Below, piece by piece: positions 12,436 through 28,028 of a stretch of 64,000 nucleotides of DNA. Under the pieces are notes generated by a model. It was given only the letters and a program-made list of their open reading frames with translations, did not search any database and was not told where the DNA came from. A program made the translations under genes and the position numbers. The DNA lies in contig CAJJDO010000014.1 in assembly GCA_905183005.1 (NCBI GenBank), positions 621,281 through 685,280 on the forward strand. Direction: 5' to 3'. The stretch is from Paramecium pentaurelia. Lineage: Eukaryota; Ciliophora; Oligohymenophorea; Peniculida; Parameciidae. Within the stretch, counting starts at the first letter, position 1. The number at the start of each line of letters is the position of its first letter.

Positions 12436-13464
12436 TCAGAATAAGACATGGAAGCCTGTGCTTGATGGTTATTGAGTTGAATTAAATCTATTTCTGGTAG
12501 TACTTGGAGCAGAAGATTTAGGTCTTGTAAAGAATTAACGGCTACTTATATTTCCTTATCTTAAATCAAAACTTTAGGCCATAGAAAATGATGTTACATT
12601 TTTAAAAACCATATCATCAAATTTTAAGAATTTTTTTATTATTTATCTATTATTAATAACACTATGATTGCATTTGAAAGAGTTATTTACTTTCTAATTT
12701 AATCTGCATTAAAGATTCTGATTTTAAGATTTTAATAATTCATTATTGGCTTATAAATCAACTTTACTTTTTTATAATTCTTAAATAGACTTTATACACT
12801 CATTAAGTTGATTGGATATATTTGGAGAAATAGTTTATTATTCTTCAATTTAGATCTTTTGTTGTTTACCAGATTTCTCTTTTTTCTATTTAAAAAGGTT
12901 TGTTTATATTCCTATAGAGGTATTCTCATAATTATTATTATTCTTCACTTCAAATTAATCATCATATTTAATATTCTGTGAAACAATCAAAGTAGCCTTA
13001 GTAGTATCATTTAAAGGCATTATATAAGTTGATTAATCATGGTTGTTAGGATTACAAATAATTTCTGCTAGTTGTAGTTAGAGTGTATTTTTTTGAGAAA
13101 AATATTCGGATTCAGAAATGATATTATGACTTTTTAATTAAAATAGTAGAGAATTTATCTTCTAGGTTAAAAGTTAATTAACAACTTCAAGACACATATA
13201 ATTTTTGGTCTGAATAGATTTAAATTCTTACTCTAATATAAGTTTTGAGTATTATTCATTCTTTAATCGAAGTTATTCACACATTAATTTACATTCTTAA
13301 TATTATTGAACAATTAACAAAAGTTATTAATTGTATTTTTATTCCAATTATTTCATCTATTTAATAACATAATCATGTGCTTTTGATTAAAGTTAAGTGA
13401 ATTTATCTCTAAGTTTAATTTCTTATGAATCCCTTAACACCTACATATATTAAACTTGATTCAT
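12436..13464 (-). CDS. coiled-coil hypothetical protein, 342 aa
   Basis: A single intronless frame from MNQVQYMQVLRDSQE to STGFHVLF then TGA at 12436-12438. The first 130 residues and a second block around residue 220 (LNECIKSIQELQKSKVDLQ) look like coiled coil. Between and after them are Ser/Asn-rich linkers, and the tail is basic and Ser/Thr-rich. No enzymatic motif. It is divergent from the Kelch/EGF gene across 172 nt. Confidence 0.65.
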
Positions 13465-13636
13465 ATTAAATTAGTATTTTTAATAATATTTTTTTAATTC
13501 AAAAAACATTTATAATTGATTTTTTTGTAATAAGAGTTTTCTTAAATTTTCTGCTTTATTTATTTTGTTGTAGGTACAATAAATGATCTTATAAATGAAT
13601 AATGAATTATAAGTTATAAATAAATTTGATAATTTT

Positions 13637-16741
<3,105 letters not shown>

Positions 16742-17184
16742 TATATAATTATTATTATCATTTTTTAATAAGATAATTACTATGTATATATTGTGTAATA
16801 CTTCAAAATAAAATAAATACTATTTAGAATTATATCTTAAGTGATGTACAAATATCTTTAAAAGAGTTTAGATAATTCTTTTTATGGCACCACAATAAAA
16901 TATTTGATATGTTTTAATTCATTCATAAAGAAGCTGTTTGATTAATATTCTTGAATTAAAAACTGATTAATAAAAAGAAGGATAATCATAGTCAAATAGA
17001 AATATAAATAAGTTTATAAAAAATGAAATAAAATTCAAGAGTTTGATAGAGTATATAAATTTTTTAAATGATTAGTGCTAGTATATTAAATAAAGATATC
17101 TTAAAAAAGTTGATATCAACATAAAGGATTTAGAAGAGTTTTGATGGAATTTGATAATTATTTATTAAATAAATTATACATAAT
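16742..17184. other. AT-rich intergenic region
   Basis: About 440 nt between two same-strand genes. No convincing reading frame or structured element was seen. Confidence 0.6.
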
Positions 17185-19959
17185 ATGGAAGAAAAAGAGA
17201 TTGAATTATTCAATAGCAATACTAAAAATAAAGAATAATAATAAGAAGAATAAGAATAAGAAATAATACAATATCGAAAGCAAGAATATAATTGCTTACG
17301 ACTATTGACTTTAATGTTAAAAAAGAATCTATTATTATTTTAAAGATAGAAATGTCTATCTATCTTTTTATTCTTATCGCCATTGTTGATTTGTTTACTA
17401 ATTTTATTATGGCAATATCTTGTAGATAGATTCACAGGATTCTTAATAATAGATCCACCCATAAAAGATATATTGAAATAAATACCTAGATGTACATCCT
17501 ATAATGATAATAATTGTATAACAATTGGATATTTCATCCTTGGATAAACCTAAGATTGGATAACAAATGTAATGAAAAGAGTTGCCCATACAAATCACTT
17601 GAAATATGATTAGGATGTAAAATTTATAGGAAATTATGATCAACCAAGTCAGATTTCAGAATACTTATTGTCTCATATGAATCTTACTTAAATAGCAGTA
17701 GTATTTTGTACAGATTCTTGGATGTTGTACGATAAACAACCAGAGATTTCAATTCCTTGTTAATTTGAAAGACTTGATAAATAAGTAGTATTTTATACAA
17801 TATTGTATAATTACACTCTATTGTATAGATCTCCTTATTTATCAGATATGAAAATAGCATATCCTAAAGATGCCTATGCATCATCTCTGAAAATAAGTTT
17901 AGATAATGCTATTTTGAGAGAATTCACTAAAATTCCTAAAGAAGATGACGAAGAATTCTTGTATATTTCTTAATAAGAATTTCCCACAATTCCTACAAGA
18001 TTTATGTAAGGAATAGATATAGTGGGTAATTATGGAGCCTTTTATTTCTTTGCTCCTTATTTGCTTAATTTTTTAGTATTAATAAATGAAATGTTGTAAG
18101 AAAAAGGGAAAAAACTTAGATAAGGTTTAACGGTAATGGGATTAACACACACAATATATTGGATAAGTTGGAGTATCACAGCATTAATTTTAGTAATAAT
18201 TTTAACAATAAATCTATTGATATGTGGAATAATATTTAGAATGGACTTTTTTATAAATACACCTAATATGATATTGTTCATTTTATATGTAACTTTTGGA
18301 TTCTCTATTTCTTTAGTTGCATTTTTTATAGTTGTTGTATGTCCAGATGTGAAAAATGGATATACAATAGCTTATGGATTTATTCTTACAGCAATTTTAA
18401 TGTAAATGTGTTTTACTTAAGCAGGAATGTCAATTCTATTTTATAGATTAGATGCTTCTAGTTGGGTAAGTATAGTAAGAGCATTAATGAGTTTGTATCC
18501 AGCATTTAAATATTCATTGATTTTTGCAGATATTTCTATAAAGTCTTGTAGACATTATTCTTTAGAGGAAGGTAGATGGGTTGAAGGAGATGGATTTACT
18601 TATGAAGATTTATTTGCAGTAAATAGTGGTAAAGTATAATTGGATAAGAATGTCCAATATTAATCACCATGTGCAATGGATAATTATTTTCATTTATTAT
18701 TGGCATGTATGTTTTATATAATGTTGACATATTATTTTGATCACATTCTTGAAAGTGTATATTTATTATTAATTAATAGAATAGAGGAAAGGCAGATTCA
18801 TTATTGTTTTGCATAACAAAACCATTTAATAAGTTTTTCAAATCTCCCCCATAACCAATAACTGATTTATAATATTAATGTCATACTAATGATTCAGCTT
18901 AATTAGAGAAAGAGAGAGTAATAAAAAATTGTAATAATAATTATGTTGATGGATTAAGAATAATAGGTTTAAGTAAAACATATCATAAATATCCATTTAA
19001 TATAATATCAAAAGATGATGTTCATGCACTTAAAGATATTTATCTTGAAATTAATTCTGGAGAATGTCTAGCTTTATTAGGACATAATGGAGCAGGGAAA
19101 ACAACTTTAATTGGTTTATTAACAGGTATGTTCAAACCATCTAAAGGAACTGCTTAAATTATGAATTATGATCTTAATGATATGGAAAATATTAGAGCTA
19201 TGTTAGGTGTATGTCCATAATTTGATATATTATGGAATCAATTAACAGCTGCAGAACATTTAAGAATGTATGCTACTATTAAAGGATTACATAGAGATCA
19301 AATAGAAAATGAAATAGATCTTAGATTAAAAGAAGTTGAATTATTACATGTTAAAGATTAATAAATTTAAACATATAGTGGTGGAATGAAAAGAAGAGTT
19401 TCATTAGCTATAAGTGCAATTGGTAATCCAAAGATTATCATAATGGATGAACCAACAACAGGTATGGATCCAAGAGCTAGAAGGTAAGTATGGAAAATGA
19501 TTAAGAATATGAAATAAAATAGAGTTGTAATATTAACAACACATGCTATGGAAGAAGCAGATGTTTTAGCTGATCGTATAGCTGTAATGGCTGAAGGTTA
19601 ATTAAAAGCAATTGGTACAAGTTTATTTTTAAAGAACAATTTTTCAGATGGTTATAGAGTTAATATTATTACTGATTAAGTAGATGAATGTTTATCAAAA
19701 ATAAAATTAATATTAAATTAATTTAAACTCCTAGATACTAGTGGAGGTAGCATTTTGTAAATTTTTATAATTTTATTTCAGAATTTCCATATCATTCTAA
19801 TATATGTAAGATTTGAAGTCTTTATTTGAAGTTTTTGAAAAGAAAGAATCAGATTTATCTGAAACATAATTACAATTAAGAAAATTAATTAAAGATTGGG
19901 GATTGAGTCATGCAACATTAGAAGAAGTATTTATGAAAGTAACTAGATGTTGTGAATGA
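17185..19959 (+). CDS. ABCA-type half ABC transporter
   Basis: 908 aa after removing introns 18757-18779 (23 nt) and 19757-19781 (25 nt). An N-terminal TM helix (IFLFLSPLLICLLILLW) and a luminal or extracellular loop come first. A block of about five to six TM helices follows at residues 290-520 (including SISLVAFFIVVVCPDVKNG). The nucleotide-binding domain has Walker A GHNGAGKTT (about residue 625), Q-loop VCPQFDILWNQL, signature TYSGGMKRR, Walker B KIIIMDEPTTGMD and the H-loop in ILTTHAMEEAD. The end, LEEVFMKVTRCCE, is the ABCA-family tail. Because there is one TM block and one NBD, it should act as a dimer, probably moving lipid-like substrates. Confidence 0.92.
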
Positions 19960-20047
19960 TAAATGTTATTTTGTCGAACATTTATTAAAGTTTATTGTAT
20001 CTAATATAAATATCAAATTAATAATTTTAGATTATTTAATACTAATT

Positions 20048-20862
20048 ATGAAATCTCAAGCTGTCTTTACTTATTCCTTTCATACATCAAGAGATCAATC
20101 TCATTTTAAATTTACAAAGACTATCCAATAAAAACATAAACATTCATTTAGTGATCTCTTTTCTAATAATTAATTAGAACAGCGTAATAATTAGAAGATA
20201 AGAAGAAAGAGTTGTTATTGTAATGAATGTGGTACAATGAGCAAATTCCAATATAAATATATGAATCTTAAACATTATTAACCATAAAAAACAAATAAGA
20301 GTTATACTCTCCATACATCAACTGAACATAAACTAAATTAAAATAGATTCTCTATTTAGATTCCAAGTATATTTTTTAATCATTATTAAGATATAGAATC
20401 ACTTTATTTTATATTAATATATAAATTATAATCTTATATTATAATCTCTATATCTAACATATTCGCAAAAGTTAGGGCTCCTTTCGTATAAGTAGAAAAT
20501 AATTAATAAATGATAAATCTGATGAATAAAGATCTCCACTTATGATATATGATTCTTCATTTGCTAGATCATCTATTAGTACAACCTAAAAATTATTGGA
20601 AGATACTGCTTACAAAAATAAAACTTTTAGACCAAGTGTTTTTCATTTTCATGATGGACCATCACCTCTTGTACTTAAATCTCAGCAATTAATTACTGAG
20701 AGACTTCCTTAAACTGAAAGGTCTACAAATAAAAAAATTAAACTCCGTAATAATCCTAAACTTTTGTGCCCACTCTTAATTGGGTTTACTAAAAAAATTT
20801 TAACTTTTTCAAAAATAAAACCAACTCAGGAAATCAAACACAATAGATTTAAAACATAATGA
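20048..20862 (+). CDS. Cys-motif family member 1 (RRKSCYCNECGTMSKFQ), splice structure unresolved
   Basis: It starts MKSQAVFTYSFHTSRDQ. Near residue 60 is the motif IRRKSCYCNECGTMSKFQYK, shared with the next two genes. The N-terminal frame runs to about 20366 and the C-terminal part (RSPLMIYDSSFARSS... to TGA 20860-20862) is in another frame. A net removal of 2 mod 3 bases is needed between about 20360 and 20460. A GT at 20367 is a plausible donor, but no nearby AG gives the right frame. The C-terminal half resembles member 2 (KLLEDTAYKNKTF versus ILLKDACKTTFF; KKIKLRNNP versus KKKLNLP), so it is part of the same gene. The CxCxxC arrangement suggests metal binding. Function is unknown. Confidence 0.6.
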
Positions 20863-22608
20863 TATTCTTTATAATTGTATATTTTTGTTTTATGCTTCTT
20901 AATAATAATTCTATATACCTCATTTAACACTTGCTATTAAATTAAAATAATACACAAATTTTGATAGGATTTATTTTTAAAGATTATTTATTTAGATAAA
21001 AATGATCATCAAATATTTATAATAATACTACATAGAATTAGTCTATTTTTGTTAATATATAAAATAATTAACAATAGAATTTAGTTATAAAATAGGAAAA
21101 TATATTTAGAGATTAAATTCATATTTAATTAATATCAAATATATTTTTATTAAAGAGATAGTGTGATATGTACATCATTTTTTAATAATTCAGATTAAAT
21201 CAATTTAGAATTAATAACAAAAGAAAATCAAATAAAATAAAATATATAGAATTATTTAAAATGATGATTAATTAATTAAGTATTTTTAATAAAAAAGATT
21301 ATAAAATATATGAATATATATATATTATGATAATGAATGATTAGTTTATTTGTTTTTCATTTTATATTTTAATAATAAATATAATATTTTATTTTAGAAC
21401 AGTAATTAAAAGTATAATAATTTATTAAATAAATTGAGAATTCATTATGTCTTCATCAACTAATAAAAAAAGGAGAAACAAAAGTTTTATTCATCTTTCA
21501 AATAATCAAATAAGTGAATAATGTAAATNATATCTAACATATTCGCAAAAGTTAGGGCTCCTTTCGTATAAGTAGAAAATAATTAATAAATGATAAATCT
21601 GATGAATAAAGATCTCCACTTATGATATATGATTCTTCATTTGCTAGATCATCTATTAGTACAACCTAAAAATTATTGGAAGATACTGCTTACAAAAATA
21701 AAACTTTTAGACCAAGTGTTTTTCATTTTCATGATGGACCATCACCTCTTGTACTTAAATCTCAGCAATTAATTACTGAGAGACTTCCTTAAACTGAAAG
21801 GTCTACAAATAAAAAAATTAAACTCCGTAATAATCCTAAACTTTTGTGCCCACTCTTAATTGGGTTTACTAAAAAAATTTTAACTTTTTCAAAAATAAAA
21901 CCAACTCAGGAAATCAAACACAATAGATTTAAAACATAATGATATTCTTTATAATTGTATATTTTTGTTTTATGCTTCTTAATAATAATTCTATATACCT
22001 CATTTAACACTTGCTATTAAATTAAAATAATACACAAATTTTGATAGGATTTATTTTTAAAGATTATTTATTTAGATAAAAATGATCATCAAATATTTAT
22101 AATAATACTACATAGAATTAGTCTATTTTTGTTAATATATAAAATAATTAACAATAGAATTTAGTTATAAAATAGGAAAATATATTTAGAGATTAAATTC
22201 ATATTTAATTAATATCAAATATATTTTTATTAAAGAGATAGTGTGATATGTACATCATTTTTTAATAATTCAGATTAAATCAATTTAGAATTAATAACAA
22301 AAGAAAATCAAATAAAATAAAATATATAGAATTATTTAAAATGATGATTAATTAATTAAGTATTTTTAATAAAAAAGATTATAAAATATATGAATATATA
22401 TATATTATGATAATGAATGATTAGTTTATTTGTTTTTCATTTTATATTTTAATAATAAATATAATATTTTATTTTAGAACAGTAATTAAAAGTATAATAA
22501 TTTATTAAATAAATTGAGAATTCATTATGTCTTCATCAACTAATAAAAAAAGGAGAAACAAAAGTTTTATTCATCTTTCAAATAATCAAATAAGTGAATA
22601 ATGTAAAT
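20450..22608. repeat. exact 1079-nt direct duplication around N at 21529 (assembly overlap)
   Basis: Bases 20450-21528 are identical to 21530-22608 and a single N separates them. The first copy breaks off inside the start of the next gene, and the second continues into it. That is what two unmerged overlapping contig ends look like. The 3' part of family member 1 is therefore repeated at 21530-21942. Confidence 0.92.
21447..21528 (+). pseudogene. truncated first copy of Cys-motif member 2 (artefact of contig overlap)
   Basis: Identical to the first 82 nt of the gene at 22527, cut off by the N at 21529. It should not be counted as a separate gene. Confidence 0.85.
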
Positions 22609-23408
22609 AAAGAAGAAAAAGTTGTAATTGTTTGTTATGTGGATAACTTAGCTCACTATAATACAAGTTTATGAATTTATAATCATAAATTTTACAATAT
22701 TCAACAAATAAACTAAAGAAATATTAAAGCATTGAATCAACTTATATTGATTCTCAAGATGCTATTATTGCAAATAATTAAATTCATAAACGAATTCCTC
22801 AAATAATTGAAGTTAAATTACACAATTTTATAAATCATAATACAAGTCTTATTTAAACAAATTAATTCTATTATCCAAAGAAATAAAGATCAAATACTTG
22901 TTGTTGTGATGAATGTGGAAATATGACAAAATTTCAATAATAAGCAAAGTTAATTTATATATAATAAATACTTAAATCAAGACATACTAATTTTAGAATT
23001 AAAAGAAATTTAGATTAAATGTTTAAAGGAATAAGTCCAATAGAAAGAAAATAAGAATAAGAACTTGAAGATGATGAAAATAATTCACTTTATTCAAATC
23101 AATTTAATTCATCTAGAAAATCAAATATATAAATGAATTAACATACAAAACCACTCTAAAAATGTTGGTAAGGTAATGCTAGAAAGATTTTACTTAAAGA
23201 TGCTTGTAAAACTACATTCTTTTCTAAAACCAATTCAAATAGCAGAGAACATATAATTAAATCTGAAAGCAATAGTCCAAACGTTATTAAAAAAAAATTA
23301 AATCTCCCAATTGTTAAATCATCTTATAGTAAAACAATATAAATAGTCAATGAAGTTCAACTTTTTAAATTTACTCCAAAATTAAATAGTATTAATCTAA
23401 TATCTTGA
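22527..23408 (+). CDS. Cys-motif family member 2, two copies of the motif, 293 aa
   Basis: Intronless, MSSSTNKKRRNKSF to SINLIS then TGA. It carries the motif twice: QRRKSCNCLLCGQLSSLQYK near residue 28 and RSNTCCCDECGNMTKFQQQ near residue 130. Shared features are a basic pair, S/T-C, CxC, xxCG, then a polar residue, hydrophobic residues and Q. The C-terminal 90 residues are basic, Ser-rich and similar to member 1. No signal peptide or TM helix was seen. The short four-Cys knuckle suggests zinc or disulfide, but I know of no named family with this pattern. Confidence 0.75.
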
Positions 23409-23494
23409 ATTAAAGATGACTATTATTAAAATTTAATATTTATTATTTATTTGAAGTTGTATTTCTTTTAAGCTATTCCAATATTTTCAACATA

Positions 23495-24418
23495 ATGAAA
23501 AGATAAATAAGTAAAAAAGACTACACTATAAAATGTGAAATTGTTTAAAATACAATCTCTAACTCTAGAAGTTTTAAGATTTTACATGTTTAAGATGATC
23601 TATTAGAATAATCAAAAGGCTTAACAAGAAGAAAGAGTTGTTATTCTTCATTATTTGGATATATGAATAAATTCTAAAATCGATACCATAATATTTTACC
23701 TGATTTCAAAACCAAATATAGTACTTAAGATAAGGAGACTAAGGAAACCTATAGAAGACAAACGCAAATAGCTGAAGATACAGTCATAAGGAAATTTCGT
23801 AGAGGTCTTTAAGAATTGTCAAAATGTTAAACTGTAATATAAACACTAAAAATGCTTAAAAATAAGAATAAAAACATCTAAAATTTTATTAAATAAATGA
23901 GAATTCCTAATGATAAAATTGTATTAGAAAAAACAAGAAGAAATAGTTGCTTATGTTCAGAATGTGGTTCACAAAGTAAATTTTAATTAACTCATTAAAA
24001 TGATCCATTTTTCAACTTTTTCAATTATAACGAATTTTTGAAAAGAAAGATTATTAAAATTAATCCAAAAGTCAATAAATTATTAACTTAAATCTAATCA
24101 GAAAATTTGAAAAAATGCTTTATTATTGAAAATAAATCATAAATCAATAAATATAAAACAGTTTCGAGAACTACTAATCTATTATTAAAGCTATCTTAAA
24201 CAAAACCTATTAGTTAAAGTTAGAGATAATATTCTATCCAATCAAAAAGAATAAAAACTGAACTAACTCAATATTCTCCAAAAGTATTTAAATTTTAATT
24301 AAACCAGAATGCATAAATGAAATCTAGAAAAATTGCAAATTATTCAAATTATTAATCAATGATTACAAATAATTAGACTAAAGATAGCTTTAGATCTTTA
24401 GCTTCTATATATAAATGA
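23495..24418 (+). CDS. Cys-motif family member 3, one degenerate and one intact motif, 307 aa
   Basis: Intronless, from MKRQISKKDYTIKCE to RSLASIYK then TGA 24416-24418, 86 nt after member 2. The first motif copy (TRRKSCYSSLFGYMNKFQ) keeps the frame of the motif but has replaced two cysteines and the CG cysteine (Ser, Ser, Phe). The second (TRRNSCLCSECGSQSKFQ) is intact. The rest is basic and Gln/Ser/Asn-rich. Head-to-tail order and shared motifs show a tandem gene family. Confidence 0.75.
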
Positions 24419-24959
24419 GATCTGATAATGAATATTGAAAAAACTAATAAGTTAATCTTTATATATATAAATATTTATATTTAGAGTATTCTAAATACAG
24501 TTTAACATATTAATTCTATTTTTATGTGAATTTATGATTTATAGATTAACCTATAATAGATTATATTCTATTTTCTAAGTTGTATATTATACCTATAAGA
24601 AATAATAAATTTCCATTCTGATATTAATAATTTATTAAATAATAAACAACAAAAAAAGATAACAAAAATTGAATGAAGTACTTTATTATAACATCTTATC
24701 AAAATCTTAAAGATTATAATGTCAAATTTAATATAGAAACAAAATTTATCAATTATGATGATATTTTGAATAAAAACCTATAAAATATGAATAACAAAAT
24801 TCCTGTTTTATGTGTTCAATAATAAAGATGAAACAAATTAATAAAATTTAAGAAGAGAGATTAGGATAATTGAATAAACTAAATAAAAAAAAAACACAGT
24901 ATTTTTAATTTAAGAAATTATGAATTGTTATAATATATAATTTAAAATTCAAAATTAAA
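24419..24959. other. AT-rich intergenic region
   Basis: About 540 nt with no convincing coding frame, tRNA or repeat. Confidence 0.6.
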
Positions 24960-26296
24960 ATGAACTTTAGTGAAATCTTTCCAGGTGTAATATTTGCTTA
25001 ATTTGCACCAAATAGCAAATATATTGTCTTAAGTAATGGAACAAGAGTAATTGTCAAAGAGACAGATTAATTATAATCAATTAATTTTACTCATTCATAA
25101 ATTAATGATGCTTAAATACAATAAATAGAAATATCACCAAATAGTGAATTAATTGCATTAAGTTATCCAAAAAAGGGATATATAGAAATTAGAAAAATAG
25201 ATGATATTAATTGGTGTGCAAGAATTGATGATAGTGTTGAGACTATTTAATGGTGTCCAGATTCTATTTAATTAGCTGTTATAAGTGAATTTTAAGTAAA
25301 AATAAATAAAAACATTTTAGATTAAAGCTTCAATTTATAATTTAAATAATAAAAATGTCACTCATTTTAAAAATCCAAAATAAATTTCTTTTAGTCATAA
25401 TGGGAGATTCATGGTTATGAGTGAAAGAAAAGATGCTAAAGATTTTATAGGAATTTATAGTGTTAGAGATTGGAAAATATTGAATTATTAATCTTCTGAT
25501 ACTTTAGATACAGCATTATTATAATGGTCTTATAATGATTCATTTATAGGAGTTTAAGACACTGAATTAAATGTAATCTCATTTATAATTAATATTATAG
25601 TTTCGTTTGAATCTACATTGCCCTTGTTAAGGTTTATAAATGAAATTTGAACCTTATTCATATTCATTAGGCATTAAAATTAGTAGATTTGCTAATTAAA
25701 GTGATTTGATGGCTATTGGAGCAAATGATGAAAAATTAAGAATCATTAATTTACTGACACTTAAATAAATAACAGAGTTAGAACATAAAATTACAAAAGA
25801 TGTACTAATATATAAAGAAGAAGAATATTCTGATTAATATTCATAAAGAGTTGTTACTAAATGTATTATAATAATAATATGATATTTAGTTACTTAAATG
25901 GAATAAGGTTGTAAAATAAATTTATCAAAGACATAAAATGGTATAAGTTTATTAGAATGGAGTTATAAAGATGATTATATTGCAACTAAATTTGATGGAA
26001 TGTAAAATTGTGTATTCATTTGGGACATGGAATTATTGACCTTAAAAGCCATAATGATTTAAATATTACCTGTTAAATCTTTTACATGGTCTAAGAATTC
26101 TACTACTTTAACAGTTTGTACTGGAAGTAGTAAGATATTCTTTTGGAATCCAACATGTACATCTGCTTGTGATATGCCATTTGATAAGAACTTCCATGTT
26201 GTAAAAATAGATTGGAGTAGTGATTAAAAAAGTATGTTACTTTTTGATAAATCTGATGTTGTTGTTGCCTATCCAACTTTAGATGATAGTTTTTGA
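24960..26296 (+). CDS. WRAP73: WD repeat protein WRAP73 (WDR8) homologue
   Basis: 418 aa with three introns (25296-25320, 25573-25600, 25863-25889). It opens MNFSEIFPGVIFAQFAPNSK, matching the characteristic MNFSE start and FxPDGKY strand of WRAP73 proteins. Later landmarks also fit: INWCARIDDS, FSHNGRFMVMSERKDAKDF, YSYSLGIK, MAIGANDEKLRIIN. The protein is a beta-propeller built from irregular WD repeats. In animals and yeasts this family works at centrosomes, spindle poles and ciliary vesicles with an SSX2IP/Msd1 partner. In a ciliate a basal-body role is likely. The length is close to the usual 440-460. Confidence 0.88.
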
Positions 26297-26447
26297 ATAA
26301 TTAAATATATTAAATCATCAGATATGTCTAGCATTATCATATGATATATTATGCCATTGTAAAATGAAAATAAAAGACTATATTTAATATTTGAAAATGA
26401 GCGATACTCAATTCATAAGGAAATTAAATATCAAACAATAATTGCAA

Positions 26448-26684
26448 TCAAATAAGCTAACAGCATTCATCTGCCACTTCAGTATCAGGAGAAACATAAT
26501 TATATTTTTTCCAACATTCTACTATAATTACAGTTTGAATTTCTTTCCCTTTCTCTATTTCATCGACAAATGTTATTTTGTGTTTCTTAAGTCCCTTCAT
26601 AATTTCTACCCCAGCTTTGTCCTTTCTTTTTATATTTTGAACTACTATCTAATCTTAATTCACAATATTATTTGTTAATTCCAT
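26448..26684 (-). CDS. small protein with KITF (RVxF-like) motif and C-terminal CQLI box, 78 aa
   Basis: MELTNNIVNQDQIVV to ECCQLI then TGA, intronless. Residues KKHKITFVDEIEKGKEI match the RVxF class of PP1-docking motif ([RK]-[VI]-x-[FW], basic before and acidic after). The C-terminus CQLI fits a CaaX prenylation signal with a second Cys next to it. A small PP1-binding, membrane-attached protein is a reasonable reading, but both motifs are short and could be chance. It is convergent with WRAP73, with 151 nt between the stops. Confidence 0.6.
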
Positions 26685-27383
26685 ACTATTATAAATATGA
26701 ACAAATCCTTCTCAAAATACTTAAGATCCATCTTTTTAAACTCATTTTTAAAAATAAAATTCTCTAAAATTACATTACATTTATACTTATGGTATTCTCG
26801 ATTATCGATTAACCATATATTATTCAATATAACAACTGATAACTACAATAAAATACTTAAAATAATTCAATTTATTATTATATTATCCTCATTTCTTAAA
26901 TTTTACATTAACCTCTTTTTATATAATAATATAATCTGTATATAACAATAATAGAACAATTTTATTATTATTGAATAACATTAAAGTGATATATTTAATA
27001 ACACAATTATAATTATTAATGTTAATTGTATAAAATATTTTATTATTTTATAGTCTAATACTAAATAAATAAGGTATTTTATATACAATATTAGGAATAC
27101 ATACTCACATCATTTTATTTATGATAATGCGACTTAAAAAAGTTTATTTATTTTTGAATAGATACCTTAATCTATTTTCAAAGTTAAAAATAAAAAATTA
27201 ACTAATTATTATATTTACTTGACAAGCCCTTCATAATCTAAGTTTGAATTAGATATATTAAAAATCGATACAAAAAAATAATATAATATGACTAGAAAAA
27301 AGACTTTAGATAATTTCCTTATAATCATCTTGTTATATATTATAATGCTATGATTGATAATATTGGAAATTTTAACATATAGT
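26685..27383. other. AT-rich intergenic region
   Basis: About 700 nt. Short open stretches exist in several frames because only TGA stops, but none has the codon pattern or motifs of the neighbouring genes. Confidence 0.55.
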
Positions 27384-27868
27384 TCATTTCTTTTTATTAC
27401 TTTTGAACATATTTTAGATTGGATCATAAGGATCTGGTTCTGGTTTCCATCCTTTTTAATACTTCCATGTTTTTGGAATTTTTCTATCTTAAGGTTTAAG
27501 ATCTTTGTTTCTTGTTTTATTATTTTAATCAGTCTCAAACTTTTCTAATGTATCTCCTTTACCATAAGTTCTATTAATTGTAATTTTATTTGGATCAACT
27601 TAAATTTTTTCAATTTCCTTTTAAAATCAATAATTAAAAGTACTTATTAGAGATTTTTAATTTATTCATCAATATTATAAGGTTTAGTAGCATCCTCTAA
27701 TTTGAGATTCTCTGAATTTCCTGCTAAGAATCCCCAATCTCTATTCCAAGCAGCTGTACATGTTAATTCATTATTAACTCTTCCAATCCAATTTCTATCA
27801 TCTGCTACTGGGTCACCTGTTGACACAAATTTACCTCCTGCTTATTTTTACTATGCTTGTTTAGGCAT
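27384..27868 (-). CDS. CIMIP1/C20orf85-like ciliary microtubule inner protein, 152 aa
   Basis: MPKQAQQKQAGGKFVSTGD to FKSNKKK then TGA, with a 26-nt intron at 27618-27643. The stretch DRNWIGRVNNELTCTAAWNR followed by DWGFLAGN matches the C20orf85 family pattern (W...R...E...W...WGFL). The C-terminus is basic with DRKIPKTWKYQKGW. Members of that family line the inside of axonemal doublet microtubules. The family call rests on one conserved block, so it is moderate. WRAP73 and an EF-hand protein also point to cilia. Confidence 0.62.
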
Positions 27869-28028
27869 AAAAAATATATGATATAAATATTAATTAATTA
27901 AGTTACATTTAAACGAAGCATAAATATATAGATAGAAATTTTATTGTTATTATTAATAAATATGAACATATAATAAAGAAGGTGTAAACAAAAAAAGAGT
28001 TCATTATATTATAAAATAGTTGTATGTT

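Noticed and set aside
20450..22608. Possible mobile element because of a 1.1 kb direct repeat
   Set aside because: No transposase, terminal inverted repeats or target-site duplication. The repeat spans a gene 3' end and a spacer and is interrupted by N.
26697..26945. Open stretch starting MNKSFSKYLRS
   Set aside because: Hydrophobic AT-rich translation with no TAA-coded Gln pattern or motif; it looks like spacer.
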